This document shows, in pieces, positions 1-8,394 of a stretch of 40,782 nucleotides of DNA. The stretch covers positions 1-40,782 of the forward strand of contig JABWBM010000004.1 of the NCBI GenBank assembly GCA_013360495.1, written 5' to 3'. How positions within the stretch are numbered: position 1 is the stretch's first letter; every line of letters begins with the position of its first letter. The notes under the pieces were generated by a model that was not told the DNA's origin, did no database searches, and saw only the letters and a program-made list of their open reading frames with translations. Made by a program: the position numbers and the translations under genes. The stretch is from Planctomycetaceae bacterium. GTDB lineage: Bacteria > Planctomycetota > UBA8742 > UBA2392 > JABWBM01.

Positions 1-2
1 AG

Positions 3-89
3 CGCGCGCTGGCTTGGTTCCGGCGTCTGGTCGACAATGGCTATCAGGGTTTTAGGCGCTACGTCCAACCGGCAACGATACGGGCGTAA
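3..89 (+). CDS. C-terminal fragment of a protein entering from the left edge (…RALAWFRRLVDNGYQGFRRYVQPATIRA*), possibly a TPR-like tail
   Basis: Open reading frame from position 3 to TAA at 87-89; too short for a family call. Confidence 0.3.
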   Translation, partial: RALAWFRRLVDNGYQGFRRYVQPATIRA

Positions 90-284
90 CTCCCTGAAAT
101 ATCGCGCGTTACGCTTTCCTCGGCACTTTCTGCTCGCGGTGAACCATCACGTCCTTGTGTACCCAAACCGTAATCTACACGCGGACGTGATGCGACTTGT
201 TCGCCGCTGGATGTACTTTCTCCTAAGTCCGGTATTCTTTCTCCCGTAGACCCGGAAAATATCCGGCCAAGACGGGAGACAATC

Positions 285-1229
285 ATGAACGCTCGCCACC
301 TTACAATTCCCAGTGCGCTCGCCGTTGCCGCCACCTGCGCGGGCATCATCAGCGCGGAAAGTTTCGGCGGTGACTTAAGTGATAGCGAAACGTCCGGAAA
401 CGCGTCAGCGCCAATCCTGATGCGATCAGGGGAAACGGCCGGCGCGGACGCGCCATCGGGCAGACTCATGCTGCGCGTGCCGGCGAAGGATGGGGCGGAT
501 TCAGAAAGCTCTCGCCCGCCGGTTGAAACCGGCAACCCGTCCGTCGAACCATCGGATCCTATGGACGAGGACGGCGAGGGTCCCTTCATTTTTGGAATCG
601 AAATAGTGGGACACAAGGTCGTCTTCAACCTGGACTTTTCCCTTTCGATGGGCGCTTCTCACGGAAGTTACGAGGATGCCGATGGCAATATCATTTCCAA
701 CGCATCCCGCCTCGACATCGTCAAGGCCGAAGCCATCAAGGCCATTAAAGCTTTCGATGACACCTTCTCTTTCGACCTTGTCTATCTTGCCGGCGGTGAA
801 CCGGCGGATATCTGTCAGCTTCCAAACAGCGATGCATGGCAGGGCGCACTGGTGCAATGCACAGGGGAAGCGCAAGCAGCCGCGATCGAGGAAATCAAAA
901 CACGGACAACCTGGCTTGGTACGCCGACCTATCGTTCGCTTGAAAGAGCCTGCCACGACTACAGCGATATCGACACACTCTTTGTGTTGAGCGATGGCGC
1001 GCCCTACCCCGCGACGCCGAAATTTCTTGGCGGCCGCAAGCACATGGCTGCATGCCTCGAAGATTTTCCGGGCTGGTTCAGCAGGTTTGAAGATGCCAAG
1101 TTCATCTGCATCTTCATCGGCGACCCGAATGCAAAAACGGTTGGCGCGATGGGGGGCGGCGCGGAAGCCGTTGAATTCATGGCCACGCTGGCCGCGAGCG
1201 TGTCACGCTCTGAATTCTTGGTGCGCTAG
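285..1229 (+). CDS. Secreted von Willebrand factor A (VWA)-like domain protein
   Basis: N-terminal signal-like segment; MIDAS-like DxSxS (VVFNLDFSLSMG) and later LFVLSDGAP. Confidence 0.7.
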   Translation: MNARHLTIPSALAVAATCAGIISAESFGGDLSDSETSGNASAPILMRSGETAGADAPSGRLMLRVPAKDGADSESSRPPVETGNPSVEPSDPMDEDGEGPFIFGIEIVGHKVVFNLDFSLSMGASHGSYEDADGNIISNASRLDIVKAEAIKAIKAFDDTFSFDLVYLAGGEPADICQLPNSDAWQGALVQCTGEAQAAAIEEIKTRTTWLGTPTYRSLERACHDYSDIDTLFVLSDGAPYPATPKFLGGRKHMAACLEDFPGWFSRFEDAKFICIFIGDPNAKTVGAMGGGAEAVEFMATLAASVSRSEFLVR

Positions 1230-1409
1230 CGGCTCGAGCCGTCTTTATTGGTGGCCAGGCGCTTTGACGTTTCCGTTGGCAGCGAGGGAATCAACCCTGA
1301 AAGATAGCCGTCAACGACCACGTGTCGCATTCACGTATCGACAGGTGATCGAACGTTGTCCCGTACCAGGGCGCAGCGGTTCGCGTATTGCGCGAATCAA
1401 GGAGAATCC

Positions 1410-3338
1410 ATGTATCGATTTATCAACAGTGCTTCAAGGCTGGTATTGACAGTACTGCTCGCCACACCGCTCTTGGCCGATAACCCAATACGCATCACAC
1501 CCAATCCACTGCCAAATGGGAAAGAGAGCGCCGCATACGACCAGGAGTTAAGGTTCAGTCAGCCTGTCATCGAAGAGCCGTATTTCTCGCAGGGATACAC
1601 ATTCAAAAGTTTTTCGAACGCATCCATTGCCGACATAACCGCATACGATCCGGCGAATACGAGCGGCGTGCCATTCTCGGCTTCAGCCCTCGGACTTACC
1701 ATCACGCTCGAACCGGGAACGACGGGACGGGGGATAATTTCCGGCACACCCGCCGAGGGATGCGCCAATGCGCTTGGCGACGGTCCGACAACCTATGTTG
1801 TGTTCGTGTCGGTAAAATACGTCATTAATAAGCCCGGGGATTTGGTTGGACTGACGCTCTCAAACGTAAGCGATATCACGACCACCATCGAAGGTGGCGC
1901 CGCCTCCGAAAAGACGTGGCTTGAAGCAGCCGTCGAAGGCGAACCGTACAGCGCCGTGAATCTTCCCTATATCCCATCGTCGGGTGTCATCGCCGACAGC
2001 GCGGGGGGATTGCCCGATGGACTTGCGCTCAACACCGACGGCAGCATCGGTGGCACACCGCAGACCGGTTCCGCCGGCGAATACGTCATCACCATCCATT
2101 ATCACGAAACGATTCTGAGCGGTTTTGTACCGACAACCTATTACTACCCATCACTGACGCTCGCATTAAACGTTGTCAAGCCGCATGAGTTCGATACCGT
2201 CAATATTCCTGATGCAACAGAGCACCTAACCTATGAGCCGCTATCGCTCCAGCTCTCAGGCGGCACTGCGCCATACACCTTCGGCAACATTGACGGTCTC
2301 CCGCCGGGAATGATGATCGCCGCTGATGGAACCTTGAGCGGCACGCCATTCTGCGGCGGCGCAGAACATGGCGCTTACACCGCGACCTTCGATGTCACTG
2401 ACTCGACGACTCCCAGCCCGCTGACCACAATCTTCGTGTTCACGCTGAATGTCAGCGGGCCGGAGGTGACCATCGAAACGTCCGCGCTCCCCGTCGCCAC
2501 AGAGGGCGTCGCGTATATCACGCCACTGAAAATCTCCGGCGTCATCGCATCGTTGAGCATGGCCGCAACCGGCTTGCCCGCGGGCCTTCTCATCGGCAAG
2601 CATGGCGGGGTCTGGGCTATCATGGGCACCCCGAAATTGGGAACCGCCGGAGGATACGCGCTGGAAGTCACGGCCAACGAAACAGATCAGTATGCGTCTC
2701 ATTCCGTGAGTCGGACGTTCGCGTTCAACGTCGAAGGCGGCGCTTCCGGCGACTTGCGAATCCTGAACAATTATCTTCCCGACGGTCAGGAGGGCGAGGT
2801 TTACGGTCCCGTGACATTGAGCGCGACCGGTGGAGAATCGCCCTACAGGTTCGACGCGTCGGGTCTCCCCGAAGGCCTGAGACTCTTCGCATCCAGCGGC
2901 GTGATTGCCGGTAAACCTGCCGCGGGGAGCGCGGGCAACTCCGTAGTCGTGATCGCGACCACAGATGCCGCTGGTGATACTGCCTCCATCGCGCTGATGT
3001 TGTACGTCGCTCCGGCAGCCGCGACGGACGGCTCTTCAGAGACTTCGCTGGACGTTTTGAGCGCGGAACTCGTCGCCGACGCGCCCGCATCGTGCATGCT
3101 GACAGGAACGTCGGGTGTGCCGGCTCTGATGTTGCTCACAGTCTTGCTTTGGATCGGCGCAGGGCTCCATCGGGTCCGATGTGACGGCCCGCGTGTTGCG
3201 GCGCCGGGGAGTCGGGGCATGTTCGCGAAATATCGTAACCGACGGAGGTTTTACAGCTCAAGCATCGCCACGCGATGCGGACCCCAGGGCGGCAGTTCGA
3301 ACTCCGGGCCGTGGGCGATGAAACCCAAGCGTTCGTAG
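1410..3338 (+). CDS. Secreted protein with putative Ig (He_PIG-like) repeats and a C-terminal hydrophobic anchor
   Basis: ATG at 1410 with GGAG upstream; signal peptide; repeated 'GLPxGLxxxxxGxxxGTPxxGxAGxY' motifs; C-terminal Cys plus TM plus Arg segment (SCMLTGTSGVPALMLLTVLLWIGAGLHRVR). Confidence 0.7.
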   Translation: MYRFINSASRLVLTVLLATPLLADNPIRITPNPLPNGKESAAYDQELRFSQPVIEEPYFSQGYTFKSFSNASIADITAYDPANTSGVPFSASALGLTITLEPGTTGRGIISGTPAEGCANALGDGPTTYVVFVSVKYVINKPGDLVGLTLSNVSDITTTIEGGAASEKTWLEAAVEGEPYSAVNLPYIPSSGVIADSAGGLPDGLALNTDGSIGGTPQTGSAGEYVITIHYHETILSGFVPTTYYYPSLTLALNVVKPHEFDTVNIPDATEHLTYEPLSLQLSGGTAPYTFGNIDGLPPGMMIAADGTLSGTPFCGGAEHGAYTATFDVTDSTTPSPLTTIFVFTLNVSGPEVTIETSALPVATEGVAYITPLKISGVIASLSMAATGLPAGLLIGKHGGVWAIMGTPKLGTAGGYALEVTANETDQYASHSVSRTFAFNVEGGASGDLRILNNYLPDGQEGEVYGPVTLSATGGESPYRFDASGLPEGLRLFASSGVIAGKPAAGSAGNSVVVIATTDAAGDTASIALMLYVAPAAATDGSSETSLDVLSAELVADAPASCMLTGTSGVPALMLLTVLLWIGAGLHRVRCDGPRVAAPGSRGMFAKYRNRRRFYSSSIATRCGPQGGSSNSGPWAMKPKRS

Positions 3339-3706
3339 AAGCCAAGCGCGCTCATGCGCGCGTTGCACCAGATGAGCTTCGCGCCGCGCTTTTTCTGGTC
3401 AGCGACCGTGAACTCGACGACGAGACGGCCGACACCTTTGCCCTGCACCTTCGGATCGGTGCCCATGGCGCGAAGCTGGCGCGCGGGAGCTATCGCGCTG
3501 TTCGGCGCGGCCTTGTCGATCATGGTGAGCGTGCAGACGACGCGGCCAGTTTCGTCAACTCCACCATAGTGAAGCGTCGAAGGATGCTCATCGCCCGGCA
3601 GAAAGCATTCCTCACGCGTCTTGCCGGCGCGGACGGTGAGCAAGCGGACGCTGATGGCTTCGTCGAGCGTGATCAAGCGGCAGATGATGGGCGATTCGCG
3701 GCTCAT
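3251..3706 (-). CDS. GNAT family N-acetyltransferase
   Basis: RAMGTDPKVQGKGVGRLVVEF acetyl-CoA binding motif and 'ALGFYERLGFIAHGPEF'; start at 3706 (MSRESPII…) preferred over the ORF-track start at 4015. Confidence 0.85.
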   Translation of the reverse strand: MSRESPIICRLITLDEAISVRLLTVRAGKTREECFLPGDEHPSTLHYGGVDETGRVVCTLTMIDKAAPNSAIAPARQLRAMGTDPKVQGKGVGRLVVEFTVADQKKRGAKLIWCNARMSALGFYERLGFIAHGPEFELPPWGPHRVAMLEL

Positions 3707-3718
3707 AGGCGGCAGAAG

Positions 3719-4008
3719 ATTCACCACAGAGGCACAGAGTTCATAGAGGGAAAGACGAAATCCAAGGAACTTTTTACCACGGGGACCACGGGGATTCACG
3801 GGGAAAGAAAAGAGAAGATTGTCCGAAGATTTCGCAGACTTTGAGGCGAGAGCCGCCATCCAGTGAATGGTGGCGAAGCCGAAAAGCCACGCCGATGGGA
3901 AGATGAAAGAGCGAAACGCACTTGCTCGCACATAATCTGCGAACATCTGCGTTATCTGTAGATGGCTTTCTTTTCTTTCTCTGCTTGCTCTGTGCCTCTG
4001 TGGTGAAT
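3719..4008. repeat. Intergenic cassette bounded by a perfect 21-bp inverted repeat
   Basis: attcaccacagaggcacagag (3719-3739) and ctctgtgcctctgtggtgaat (3988-4008) are exact reverse complements; interior has related phrases such as accacggggaccacggggattcacgggg. Confidence 0.8.
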
Positions 4009-4011
4009 TCT

Positions 4012-4926
4012 TCAAGGTAGGACAAGCGTGAAGACCGCGCCGCCTTCGGGGTGGTTAGCGGCTTTGAGTTCGCCGCCGTGGGCTTCGGCGATGCGCTGAC
4101 AGAGGGCCAGACCGAGGCCGGTACCGCCCTTCTTGGTAGTGAAGAAGGGAGTAAAAATCTTGTCGCGGTTCTCGGGCGCGATGCCCGGGCCGCCGTCGCG
4201 CACTTCAATCACAGCCTTGCTGAGCGGTTGGCCCGGTTTCTCCGCGGTGCAGGGAATCGTGTACGCCCTTAGTAGCACTTCCTTGCCATCGGCCGAGGCT
4301 TCGACGGCGTTGCGAAGAAGATTCAGTACGAGGTGATGCAGAAGCTCCGGATCGGCGCGAAGGTTGTTCAAAGCGGGTGACACATCTGCCGCAATGGAGA
4401 CCTTGCGTTGCGTTGCCAATGGCTTGGCCATCTCGGCTGCTTCCGCCGTGAGCGCGCGGACATTCACGTCCTGCAATTTTGGTTCGACGGGGCGCGTGAA
4501 GCCGAGGATCGCCTCGACGATATGGTTGAGCCGCGCCACCGCGCCGCCGATTTTCTCGCATATCGCGAGCGAGCCTTCATTTCCGTGCACGTCTTTGCGT
4601 AGGAGATCGACATAGAGGGCGATCCCGCCAAGTGGATTGCGGATCTCGTGGGCGACTCCAGCGGCCATTTCGCCAAGGGCAGCGAGGCGTTCCTGCCGCG
4701 CGAGCAGGCGGTTCTTGTGCTCGATTTCTGCGGTGAGGTCGGCGACCTTTTTGAGCAAAGAGTCGTGACTAGCGGAGATGCGCGCGATGGCGCGGTCGTA
4801 TTCGGCGAGTAGCGCGGTGAACGCCTCGCGATCTTCGAGCCCGATGGGAGCGTTGCCTGCGCGCTGCGCCGGGGGCAGATCAGAGTCCGCTGCGTGAGGC
4901 GCATTGCTCGTGGTGGCGCGTTGCAT
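4012..4926 (-). CDS. Sensor histidine kinase, NtrB/FlrB-type
   Basis: HisKA box LAALGEMAAGVAHEIRNPLGGIALYVDLL; HATPase N/G boxes (LVLNLLRNAVEA, DGGPGIAPENRDKIFTPFFTTKKGGTGLGLALCQRI); start at 4926 next to the FlgN-like stop. Confidence 0.88.
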   Translation of the reverse strand: MQRATTSNAPHAADSDLPPAQRAGNAPIGLEDREAFTALLAEYDRAIARISASHDSLLKKVADLTAEIEHKNRLLARQERLAALGEMAAGVAHEIRNPLGGIALYVDLLRKDVHGNEGSLAICEKIGGAVARLNHIVEAILGFTRPVEPKLQDVNVRALTAEAAEMAKPLATQRKVSIAADVSPALNNLRADPELLHHLVLNLLRNAVEASADGKEVLLRAYTIPCTAEKPGQPLSKAVIEVRDGGPGIAPENRDKIFTPFFTTKKGGTGLGLALCQRIAEAHGGELKAANHPEGGAVFTLVLP

Positions 4927-4927
4927 G

Positions 4928-5398
4928 TTATGACTTCGAGCGCCGGTCAACGAAGCGTGGTTGGACCGTGTTACCCGCATAGGCGGCGTAGGCGCGGTTC
5001 ACCTGCGATTTCTGTTGAATGCGCTGCAGGCTTTCCTTGGTTTTGGCCATGGCGGCTTCGAGGGATTTGTGGGCTTCGTCCTCGAGGGAGATCAGTGTCT
5101 TGATGGTTTCCGAGAGCCGCGCGATCAGGGCGTCGACCTCGCTGCGGGCGTTCTCGGCAAGTTCCGCGCGCTCGTTGGGCCAGCGGTCTTTGAGCGGGCG
5201 TGCGCGCTCCTCGACGCGCATAACGTCGGCCATCAGGTTCTGCTTGCGGCCAACGAGGGCGAGGAGGTCGTCGGGGTCGCGGCTTTCATCACCGGTAAGC
5301 AGCGCGCGCTGCTCCTCGTTGATGGCGATCATGTCCTCGTACAGCTTGAGCTGTACTTGAAGATCGGCGCGAAAGTCGCTGATGTCTTGGTCGGTCAC
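4928..5398 (-). CDS. FlgN-like flagellar export chaperone
   Basis: Helical protein 'QLKLYEDMIAINEEQRALLTGDESRDPDDLLALVGRKQNLM…'; GTG start at 5398; adjacent to an FlrB-like kinase. Confidence 0.5.
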   Translation of the reverse strand: MTDQDISDFRADLQVQLKLYEDMIAINEEQRALLTGDESRDPDDLLALVGRKQNLMADVMRVEERARPLKDRWPNERAELAENARSEVDALIARLSETIKTLISLEDEAHKSLEAAMAKTKESLQRIQQKSQVNRAYAAYAGNTVQPRFVDRRSKS

Positions 5399-5425
5399 CG
5401 AGGCTCCACAGAAACCACCGCTCAA

Positions 5426-5456
5426 TCGTCATTCCCGCGGAGGCGGGAATCCAGTC
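5426..5456. repeat. REP-like palindrome (gtcattcccgcggaggcgggaatccag)
   Basis: ATTCCCGC…GCGGGAAT stem; same word family as repeats at 14004, 32084 and 36416. Confidence 0.75.
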
Positions 5457-5537
5457 CTTGTTTGACTATCCCAAACCCTTGGAGGTGCGGGAGTATAACA
5501 TTAGGGGCGCACTTTCGAGCCTGATTTTCGGCGAAGA

Positions 5538-5795
5538 ATTTTCACCGCAAAGGCTCAGAGAACGCAAAGAAGAAAGATTTTTAGCCGCGGATGAACGCAA
5601 ATAAACCCGCCTTCGCTAAAGCTACGGCGGGCAAGCGCGGATAAGAAAATTCATCACGAAATTTCGAAAAAATGAAAGCACGAAAGGAGCCATGATGATG
5701 CAACTTCAGCATTATCCTGCCTTTTTCGTGGTTTCCCCATTTCGCGTTTTCATAGTTCTCTTTATCCGCGTTCTTTGCGCTTTTGCGGTGAAAAT
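5538..5795. repeat. Second long inverted-repeat intergenic cassette
   Basis: attttcaccgcaaa (5538-5551) and tttgcggtgaaaat (5782-5795) are exact reverse complements, with partial arm extension (aacgcaaagaa / ttctttgcg). Confidence 0.75.
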
Positions 5796-5813
5796 CACAA
5801 AGGACGAAAGGAT

Positions 5814-6602
5814 TTATCGCGCGCCGGCTTTGGTGTCGCCGGTGACAGTTTCGGAGATCGTCACGGATCCGGCGATCGCCGCGGAAGTGACGCCGGTGAC
5901 TGAGATGTTGGCGAGCGCAGCATCAGCTTCCTTGGGCTTGCGGCGGTGGCGTACATAAACAATGAGAGCCACTACGCCGATCACCACGGCCGCGAGAAAT
6001 CCCACCGAGGTATTGGCGATCCAGTTCTTGAGTTCGTCTTGATAGTTGCTGCCGATGGCGCCAAGCGTGAGCCAAACTGGAACGCTGACCAGCGCGCCGA
6101 GAAAATCCCAAAACAGAAAGCGCAGGAGCGGCATACGCACAGTGCCGGCGGTAAAGAACGTGACGAAGCGCACGCCTGCCACCTGACGCCCGAGGAAGAC
6201 GGTGCCGCCGCCAAAGCGCTGGAACCAGCCCTGAACTTTTTCGAGGCGTTTGTCGGTCAGCAGCCGCTTGAAGAGTTTGACGCGCTCGCGGATTGGGAGG
6301 CCGAACTTCTTGCCGAGCCACCAGCAGCAGGCATCGCCGATCAGGATGGCGGAGGTGACATAAAGGAAGGCGTAGAGAAAGTCGCCAAGAATGAACGTCA
6401 TGTGGTTGGGGTGGCTGCCAAAGAAGCCCGACTGGAAGGTGAGGAATCCGGTGAGTGTGAGCGGGATATCCTCGGGGAGCGGTGCGCCAATGCCCGACGC
6501 GAAAAGCACGACCCAGATCAACGACCAGACGGGAGTCGAACCATCGGCGCCGGCCCACTGAACGGCCTGTTCGAAATAGGTGAATGCATCAAGCAGGGGC
6601 AC
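5814..6602 (-). CDS. DedA family (VTT/SNARE-associated) membrane protein
   Basis: ASGIGAPLPEDIPLTLTGFL near the N-terminus, FGGGTVFLGRQVAGVRFVTFFTAGTVRM, multiple TM segments. Confidence 0.88.
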   Translation of the reverse strand: MPLLDAFTYFEQAVQWAGADGSTPVWSLIWVVLFASGIGAPLPEDIPLTLTGFLTFQSGFFGSHPNHMTFILGDFLYAFLYVTSAILIGDACCWWLGKKFGLPIRERVKLFKRLLTDKRLEKVQGWFQRFGGGTVFLGRQVAGVRFVTFFTAGTVRMPLLRFLFWDFLGALVSVPVWLTLGAIGSNYQDELKNWIANTSVGFLAAVVIGVVALIVYVRHRRKPKEADAALANISVTGVTSAAIAGSVTISETVTGDTKAGAR

Positions 6603-6700
6603 GCTCTATCCCGCATTAAGGTGTTGTCGGTCGCACGGAGTCCCCGCGAGTTTAGAGGCTCGGGAGTCATTGGCAACGGAGAAATGGAGAATCGTGGCTG

Positions 6701-8116
6701 TTACGCCGTTTCGGGGGCGTTGAGTTGGCGCGAAAGGCGGTTGACCGTCGCCTTCAACTCAGGGTCTTCTTCGATGGCGCTCGTAATTTTTTGTTCGGCG
6801 AAGACGACCGTCGTGTGATTCTTGCCGCCGAAAAAGCGGCCGATTTCCTTCAATGAATGCTGGGTAAGCTGCCGCGCGAGATACATGCAGACCTGGCGCG
6901 CGATGGCGATATTGCGCTTGCGCACACGGCCATGAAGTTGTTCCGACGTGACGCCGAAGTGCGCGATCACCACGTTTTCGATGTCGCTCAGTTCGACAAG
7001 CCGCCGGCGGTGGGCGAGGAAGTCGGTGAGCGCCTGCTGCACCAGCGGGAGCGAAAGTTTGTCGCCGGTCATGGCGGCGAGCGCCGAAAGTTGGGTCAGG
7101 TAGCCTTCCAGTTCGCGAATGTTGCAGTCGAGCTTCTCGGCGAGGAAGGAGACCACGCCGTCGGGGAAACGTTCCCGGTGGGGGCCGAGTTTCGACTTGA
7201 TCAGCGCGAGTCGCGTGTCGAACTGCGGTGTGTTGAGTTGCGCTACCATGCCTTGGACGAAGCGCGATTGCAGCGATTGCTTAAACTCCTCGAGCTCCTT
7301 CGGATGCAGGTCGGAGGCAAGCACGATCTGCTTGCCTTGTGTTTCGAGGGCGGCGAGCGTGTGCAGCAGTTCTTCCTGCGACTTCTCCTTGCCGCGCAGG
7401 AAGTGGATGTCGTCGACGATCAGCACGTCGAGGTTGCGAAAGCGCGCGCGGAACTGTTCGATGGCGTTGCTGGTGAGCGCCTGCACGTACTGATTGACGA
7501 AGTATTCCGCCGACACATAGAGTGTGTGCAGGTTCTCGTGGCGCTGGAGCAGCGCGTTGGCGATACCCTGCAGCAGGTGAGTCTTGCCGAGGCCGCAGCC
7601 GCCGTAGATGAACATCGGGTTGTAGGTGCGTCCGGGGCGCGTCGCGACTTCGACCGCGCAGTTGAAGGCGAGCTTGTTGCTCGGGCCGACGACAAAATTG
7701 TCGAGGCGGTAGCGCGGATTGAGATTGAAGACTTGCGCGTTCAAGCGGCGGCGTGGTATCGGCTCGCGGCGCGGAGTGGTGCGTGGCGCTTCCGGCGCGG
7801 GATCAACCGGGCGTTCGTCGCGGTTCGCGCGCTCGCGCTCGCGAAGGCGGCGGAAGAGGTGGCCGTTGATGCTGAACTTGAGCGTCGCAGGCCGGTAACC
7901 CTGCACGCGCTCGATGCTCGCCATGATGTCGTTCGCGAAACGATCCTCGACGAAGTCGGCGATGGTGAGGTTCGGCACGCCGATCTCGGCGATGTCAGGG
8001 TTGAGCTGAACGATCAGCGTGTTCTTGAGATAGAGGTGGAAGTTCTGCTCGCCAATGGTGCGCTCAAGCTCCGCTTGAACCTTCTCCCAGGCTTCCTTGA
8101 CGACTGCGTGAGTCAC
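6701..8116 (-). CDS. dnaA: Chromosomal replication initiator protein DnaA
   Basis: Walker A GGCGLGKTHLLQGIAN, Walker B VLIVDDIHFL, C-terminal DnaA signature GRFFGGKNHTTVVFAEQKI; GTG start at 8116 inferred. Confidence 0.97.
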   Translation of the reverse strand: MTHAVVKEAWEKVQAELERTIGEQNFHLYLKNTLIVQLNPDIAEIGVPNLTIADFVEDRFANDIMASIERVQGYRPATLKFSINGHLFRRLRERERANRDERPVDPAPEAPRTTPRREPIPRRRLNAQVFNLNPRYRLDNFVVGPSNKLAFNCAVEVATRPGRTYNPMFIYGGCGLGKTHLLQGIANALLQRHENLHTLYVSAEYFVNQYVQALTSNAIEQFRARFRNLDVLIVDDIHFLRGKEKSQEELLHTLAALETQGKQIVLASDLHPKELEEFKQSLQSRFVQGMVAQLNTPQFDTRLALIKSKLGPHRERFPDGVVSFLAEKLDCNIRELEGYLTQLSALAAMTGDKLSLPLVQQALTDFLAHRRRLVELSDIENVVIAHFGVTSEQLHGRVRKRNIAIARQVCMYLARQLTQHSLKEIGRFFGGKNHTTVVFAEQKITSAIEEDPELKATVNRLSRQLNAPETA

Positions 8117-8394
8117 GCCCACCCCTGTTATCTCGTAGCCCCCGCAAGGAGGCGTTGGTTCCCGGCACGTTTCGCGCGATGACAAACGCGACGGTTTTGC
8201 CGTCGCCGATGATCCTTCCTCACGCGTGAAGGGGCGCATCCTAACAGTGGTGTTCGGCGAGGTCAAAGACGGAACCGGAGAGTGTCAAAAATTTTGTACC
8301 ACTAGGGGTTGTGGGTCTTGTGAAGGCGGATACCAGCTTGGTACTTCGTCGCGTTTCGCTTGTGATGCAGCCCATTTTGGAGCACACTCTCCAT

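Noticed and set aside
6857-8182. 441-aa ORF on the plus strand opposite dnaA
   Set aside because: Antisense shadow ORF of a high-GC gene; low-complexity composition, and dnaA is unambiguous on the other strand.
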